A stretch of DNA of 64,000 nucleotides from Mantis religiosa (taxonomy: Eukaryota; Arthropoda; Insecta; Mantodea; Mantidae), in assembly GCA_030765055.1 (NCBI GenBank), contig CM060953.1:100980963-101044962 (forward strand). Direction: 5' to 3'. The notes beneath the pieces were generated by a model. That model had not been told where the DNA came from. It ran no database searches and saw nothing but the letters and a program-made list of their open reading frames with translations. The translations under genes and the position numbers were made by a program. Within the stretch, counting starts at the first letter, position 1. The number at the start of each line of letters is the position of its first letter. This document shows, in pieces, positions 61,514 through 64,000 of this stretch.

Positions 61514-64000
61514 CCGAAAAGGAGTTTTAGCGTGAAAACAGCATAAAAAGCGAAAATCAGCTTTTTACGCGATGATAGCAAAAAACGAACTTCTTACGCC
61601 AAAATAGCAATTTTTACTTAAAACAAGCTAATGTTAATTCACAAAGTACATTGCGGAAAAGTGGTTTTAGCGTGAAAACAGCATAAAAAGCGAAAATCAG
61701 CTTTTTACGCGCAGTTAGCAAAAAAACGAACTTCTTACGCCAAAATAGCGATTTTTACTTAAAACAAGCTAATGTTAATTCTCAAAGTAAATTGCGGAAC
61801 AGTGGTTTTAGCGTGAAAACAGCATAAAAAGCTAAAATCAGCTTTTTACGCGAAGATAGCAAAAAACGAACTTCTTACGCCAAAATAGCGATTTTTACTT
61901 AAAACAAGCTAATGTTAATTCTCAAAGTAAATTGCGGAAAAGTGGTTTTAGCGTGAAAACAGCATAAAAAGCGAAAATCAGCTTTTTACGCGCAGTTAGC
62001 AAAAAAACGAACTTCTTACGCCAAAATAGCGATTTTTACTTAAAACAAGCTAATGTTAATTCTCAAAGTAAATTGCGGAAAAGTGGTTTTAGCGTGAAAA
62101 AGCATAAAAAGCGAAAATCAGCTTTTTTACGCAAAAAACGAACTTCTTACGCCAAAATAGCATTTTTTGCTTAAAACAAGCTAATGTTAATTCTCAAAGT
62201 AAATTGCGGAAAAGTGGTTTTAGCGTGAAAACAGCATAAAAAGCGAAAATCAGCTTTTTACGCGAAGATAGCAAAAAACGAACTTCTTACGCCAAAATAG
62301 CGATGTTTACTTAAAACAAGCTAATGTTAATTCTCAAAGTAAATTGCGGAAAAGTGGTTTTAGCGTGAAAACAGCATAAAAAGCGAAAAGCAGCTTTTTA
62401 CGCGAAGATAGCAAAAAACGAACTTCTTACGCCAAAATAGCGATTTTTACTTAAAACAAGCTAATGTTAATTCTCAAAGTAAATTGCGGAACAGTGGTTT
62501 TAGCGTGAAAACAGCATAAAAAGCTAAAATCAGCTTTTTACGCGAAGATAGCAAAACACGAACTTCTTACGCCAAAATAGTGATTTTTACTTAAAACAAG
62601 CTAATGTTAGTTCTCAAAGTAAATTGCGGAAAAGTGGTTTTAGCGTGAAAACAGCATAAAGATCGAAAATCAGCTTTTTACGCGAAGATAGCAAAACACG
62701 AAATTCTTACGCCAAAATAGCGATTTTTACTTAAAACAAGCTAATGTTAATTCTCAAAGTAAATTGCGGAAGAGTGGTTTTAGCGTGAAAACAGCATAAA
62801 AAGCGAAAAACAGCTTTTTAAGCGAAGATAGAAAAAAAACGAACTTCTTACGCCAAAATAGCGATTTTTACTTAAAACAAGCTAATGTTAATTCTCAAAT
62901 TAATTGCGGAAAAGTGGCTTTAGCGTGAAAACAGCATAAAAAGCGAAAATCAGCTTTTTACGCGAAGATAGCAAAAAACGATCTTCTTACGCCAAAATAG
63001 CGATTTTTACTTAAAACAAGCTAATGTTAATTCTCAAAGTAAATTGCGGAAAAGTCGTTTTAGCCTGAAAACAGCATAAAAAGCGAAAATCAGCTTTTTA
63101 CGCGAAGATAGCAAAAAACGAACTTCTTACGCCAAAATAGCGATTTTTACTTAAAACAAGCTAATGTTAATTCTCAAAGTAAATTGCGGAAAAGTGGTTT
63201 TAGCGTGAAAACAGCATAAAAAGCGAAAATCAGCTTTTTACGCGAAGATAGCAAAAAACGAACTTCTTTCGCAAAAAAAGCGTTTTTTACTTAAAACAAG
63301 CTAATGTTAATTCTCAAAGTAAATTGCGGAAGAGTGGTTTTAGCATGAAAACAGTATAAAAAGCGAAAATCAGCTTTTTACGCGAAGATAGCACAAAACG
63401 AACTTCTTACGCCAAAATAGCGATTTTCACTTAAAACAAGCTAATGTTAATTCTCAAAGTAAATTGCGGAAAAGTGGTTTTAGCGTGAAAACAGCATAAA
63501 AAGCGAAAAACAGCTTTTTAAGCGAAGATAGAAAAAAAAACGAACTTCTTACGCCAAAATAGCGATTTTTACTTAAAACAAGCTAATGTTAATTCTCAAA
63601 TAAATATCGGAAAAGCGGTTTTAGCGTGAAAACAGCACAAAAAGCGAAAATCAGCTTTTTACGCGAGGACAGCAAAAAACGAACTTCTTACGCCAAAATA
63701 GCGATTTTTCCTTAAAACAAGCTAATGTTAATTCTCAAAGTAAATTGCGGAAAAGTGGTTTTAGCGTGAAAACAGCATAAAAAGCGAAAATCAGCTTTTT
63801 ACGCGAAGATAGCAAAAAACGAACTTCTTACGCCAAAAAAACGATTTTTACTTAAAACAAGCTAATGTTAATTCTCAAAGTAATTTGCGGAAAAGTGGTT
63901 TTAGCGTGAAAACAGCATAAAAAGCGAAAATCAGCTTTTTACGCGCAGTTAGCAAAAAAACGAACTTCTTACGCCAAAATGGCGATTTTTACTTAAAACA
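61514..64000 (+). repeat. 140-bp satellite array, segment 5 (runs off the window)
   Basis: Begins a further copy of the 8,160-bp unit, following 50745-53390 at an offset of 10,769. Near 63900 one cttttaacgcgg monomer present at about 53131 is missing. The array is still continuing at the window edge, so the right limit of the satellite is not seen. Confidence 0.95.

Larger units (their letters stand above)
57668..62885 (+). repeat. 2,609-bp tandem duplication containing a block
   Basis: 57668-60276 and 60277-62885 match at an offset of 2609. Each includes one long-module block and its flanks. The first unit starts at the rare aatgtttattctc monomer, which recurs at 60277 as the join. After 62885 the sequence follows 52117 onward (offset 10,769 = 8160 + 2609), shown by the shared private gtggctttag at 52145 and 62914. 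Confidence 0.88.

Noticed and set aside
1..64000. CRISPR array
   Set aside because: Regular repetition, but there are no unique spacers. The whole 140-bp unit is repeated, and the length and higher-order structure are typical of eukaryotic satellite.
1..64000. Telomeric repeats, tRNA or rRNA genes, 5S clusters
   Set aside because: None of the characteristic sequences was seen on either strand.

Overview
The window is one continuous block of eukaryotic satellite DNA with no supportable gene. Its base unit is a 140-bp monomer (about 33% G+C in the commonest version) repeated head to tail, always in the same orientation, roughly 440 times. This is the structure expected of a centromere or heterochromatin block. 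I cannot name the species. The monomer keeps about eight CpG sites where its base composition predicts about four, so the array shows no sign of CpG decay by methylation. That fits many invertebrates, fungi or protists better than vertebrates, but it is only an inference.

Layout: 140-mer arrays fill 1-4653, 5391-50007, 50745-58167, 58905-60776 and 61514-64000. They are separated by four copies (4654-5390, 50008-50744, 58168-58904, 60777-61513) of a 737-bp block that does not fit the 140-bp period. Each block holds two diverged copies of a module of about 330 bp, joined by a 70-bp bridge. By eye, the module aligns with the 140-mer in three segments in the same order, so it looks like a longer relative of the same satellite family, possibly its ancestral form.

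The 140-mers fall into recognisable variants (an 'acttg' type, a short 131-bp type, an 87-bp truncated type and several point-mutation types). Their order shows multi-monomer units amplified at many scales: periods of about 280, 690, 972, 1200, 2080-2090 (15 monomers), 2190, 2609, 2648, 2890, 4642, 5450, 8160, 6931/9121, about 18.7 kb and about 45.35 kb. Several of these units are nested, and private mutations shared by adjacent copies show that some duplications are recent.

No RNA genes, transposon ends, CRISPR arrays, telomere repeats or convincing promoters were seen. The few open frames (up to 80 codons) arise where satellite indels or the 737-bp blocks happen to lack stops. I do not call them as genes.
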